Assembly: GCA_964544115.1 (NCBI GenBank)
Contig: CAZJBP010000202.1
Location: 1-6,190 of the forward strand
DNA: 6,190 nt
Direction of reading: 5' to 3'
Source of the DNA: CAZJBP01 sp964544115
GTDB taxonomy: Bacteria > Verrucomicrobiota > Kiritimatiellia > UBA8416 > JADHWI01
Part shown: positions 5,747 through 6,190 of the stretch, in pieces
Numbering within the stretch: the first letter of the stretch is position 1
How the letters are laid out: each line of letters starts with the position of its first letter
Program-made: the position numbers and the translations under genes
The notes under the pieces: model-generated
Seen by the model: only the letters and a program-made list of their open reading frames with translations
What the model was told of the DNA's origin: nothing
The model's database searches: none

Positions 5747-6190
5747 GAGATGATCTCCCCACCCACATGAAAGACCGCGCCCTGAAGCGTCAACGGCCTG
5801 GCATCCTTCGATTCGCAATGAATGGTCAACGGCGCTTCCGGCTTCAACTTCCCGCAGTCCACTTCGCCCACGGCCCAGGATAATCCACTCCAGATCGCCT
5901 TATCGTAGGCGATTTCGACTGGCATGGCCCGCCCCTCCTGTTCGGCGCGGAGGATCAGCAGTTCGCCCATGGTCCTGCCCTTGGGCGGTGACCCGCCGGA
6001 GAGGCGCAACGGCAGGCTGTCGCTGCCAGTCTGGCGCATGACGATGCGCAGGCGTCCGTCGCGCGGCGGCGTCTCGAGCGTGTGAGTGATGAGCCGCTGG
6101 TTGTCCGTTCCGGCGAACTCGGCCAGCCGGCGAATGGCGGAGGGGATTCTGACATCCTCCTGGATGCCGAGATCGAACGCTGCGTCGGCC
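5734..6190 (-). CDS. Unrecognised protein, C-terminal 151 residues only
   Basis: The open frame enters from the right edge (first whole codon at 6189) and runs to a TGA at 5736-5734, so an ATG at 6039 is probably internal. The visible part begins ADAAFDLGIQEDVRIPSAIR and contains alternating hydrophobic and polar strands (TPPRDGRLRIVMRQTG, GELLILRAEQEGRAMPVEI, WAVGEVDCGKL). This suggests a beta-sandwich C-terminal domain such as those at the ends of carbohydrate-active enzymes. The end contains CESKDARPLTLQGAVFHV, which is shared in part with the frameshifted tail of the GH38 gene (676-833). The stop overlaps the FAD oxidoreductase start by about a dozen bases, so the two genes are probably co-transcribed and translationally coupled. 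I do not recognise the family. A glycosidase or sulfatase C-terminus is possible but not supported by any catalytic motif in view. Confidence 0.8.
   Translation of the reverse strand, partial: ADAAFDLGIQEDVRIPSAIRRLAEFAGTDNQRLITHTLETPPRDGRLRIVMRQTGSDSLPLRLSGGSPPKGRTMGELLILRAEQEGRAMPVEIAYDKAIWSGLSWAVGEVDCGKLKPEAPLTIHCESKDARPLTLQGAVFHVGGEIISCER
5755..5760 (-). promoter_or_regulatory. Ribosome binding site for the FAD oxidoreductase
   Basis: GGGGAG on the minus strand, eight bases before the ATG at 5746, within the last codons of the upstream gene. From the alternative ATG at 5737 it would be 17 bases away, too far, so it supports the 5746 start. Confidence 0.5.

Noticed and set aside
5747..5818. 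Upstream ATG at 5818 as start of the FAD oxidoreductase
   Set aside because: It would add 24 residues overlapping the previous gene's coding end, before a Rossmann motif that normally lies within the first 20 residues; a ribosome site favours 5746.

Overview
The window looks like a piece of a metagenome-assembled genome: GC-rich, densely coding, and joined across a 10-base N gap. All convincing genes lie on the minus strand and are packed with 4-10 base overlaps or gaps, so the window reads as one catabolic operon transcribed from high to low coordinates. The gene set (a secreted or polysaccharide-processing type of glycosidase, a PF12831-type FAD oxidoreductase with a C-terminal sandwich domain, and a Gfo/Idh/MocA oxidoreductase) is typical of carbohydrate-degrading PVC-group bacteria such as Kiritimatiellota, Lentisphaerota, Verrucomicrobiota or Planctomycetota. 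That placement is inferred from gene style; no marker gene is present.

Layout in transcription order (right to left): (1) 6190-5734, the C-terminal end of an unrecognised protein; (2) 5746-4022, an FAD-dependent oxidoreductase with a discoidin-like C-terminal region; (3) 4011-3751, a signal-peptide-bearing reading frame that looks like the 5' stump of a secreted esterase; (4) 3761-3564, a 65-residue ORF with its own ribosome binding site that looks like the start of a second hydrolase; (5) 3567-644 (or 676), a glycoside hydrolase family 38 alpha-mannosidase-like gene, broken by the assembly gap and carrying a probable frameshift near its end; (6) 647 to the window edge, a Gfo/Idh/MocA dehydrogenase cut by the window.

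Two things change how the sequence should be read. First, about 150 bases immediately left of the N gap (roughly 2060-2212) do not belong to the mannosidase. On the plus strand they encode the hinge-to-helix-E part of a bacterial Ser/Thr protein kinase, stopping just where the HRD catalytic loop would follow. The mannosidase resumes on both sides of this piece, so it is most likely a scaffolding chimera. Second, several genes here keep their ends but appear to lack their middles or to change frame (3.56-4.01 kb and 0.68-0.84 kb), which suggests either gene decay or local misassembly.

Functionally, the glycosidase and the two redox enzymes would fit a pathway that removes and oxidises or epimerises sugar units from a complex glycan; the substrate cannot be read from the sequence. 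The most unusual protein feature is a DnaJ-like pair of CxxCxGxG motifs inserted in the catalytic half of the GH38 enzyme. I see no tRNA, rRNA, CRISPR array, transposase, promoter or terminator.
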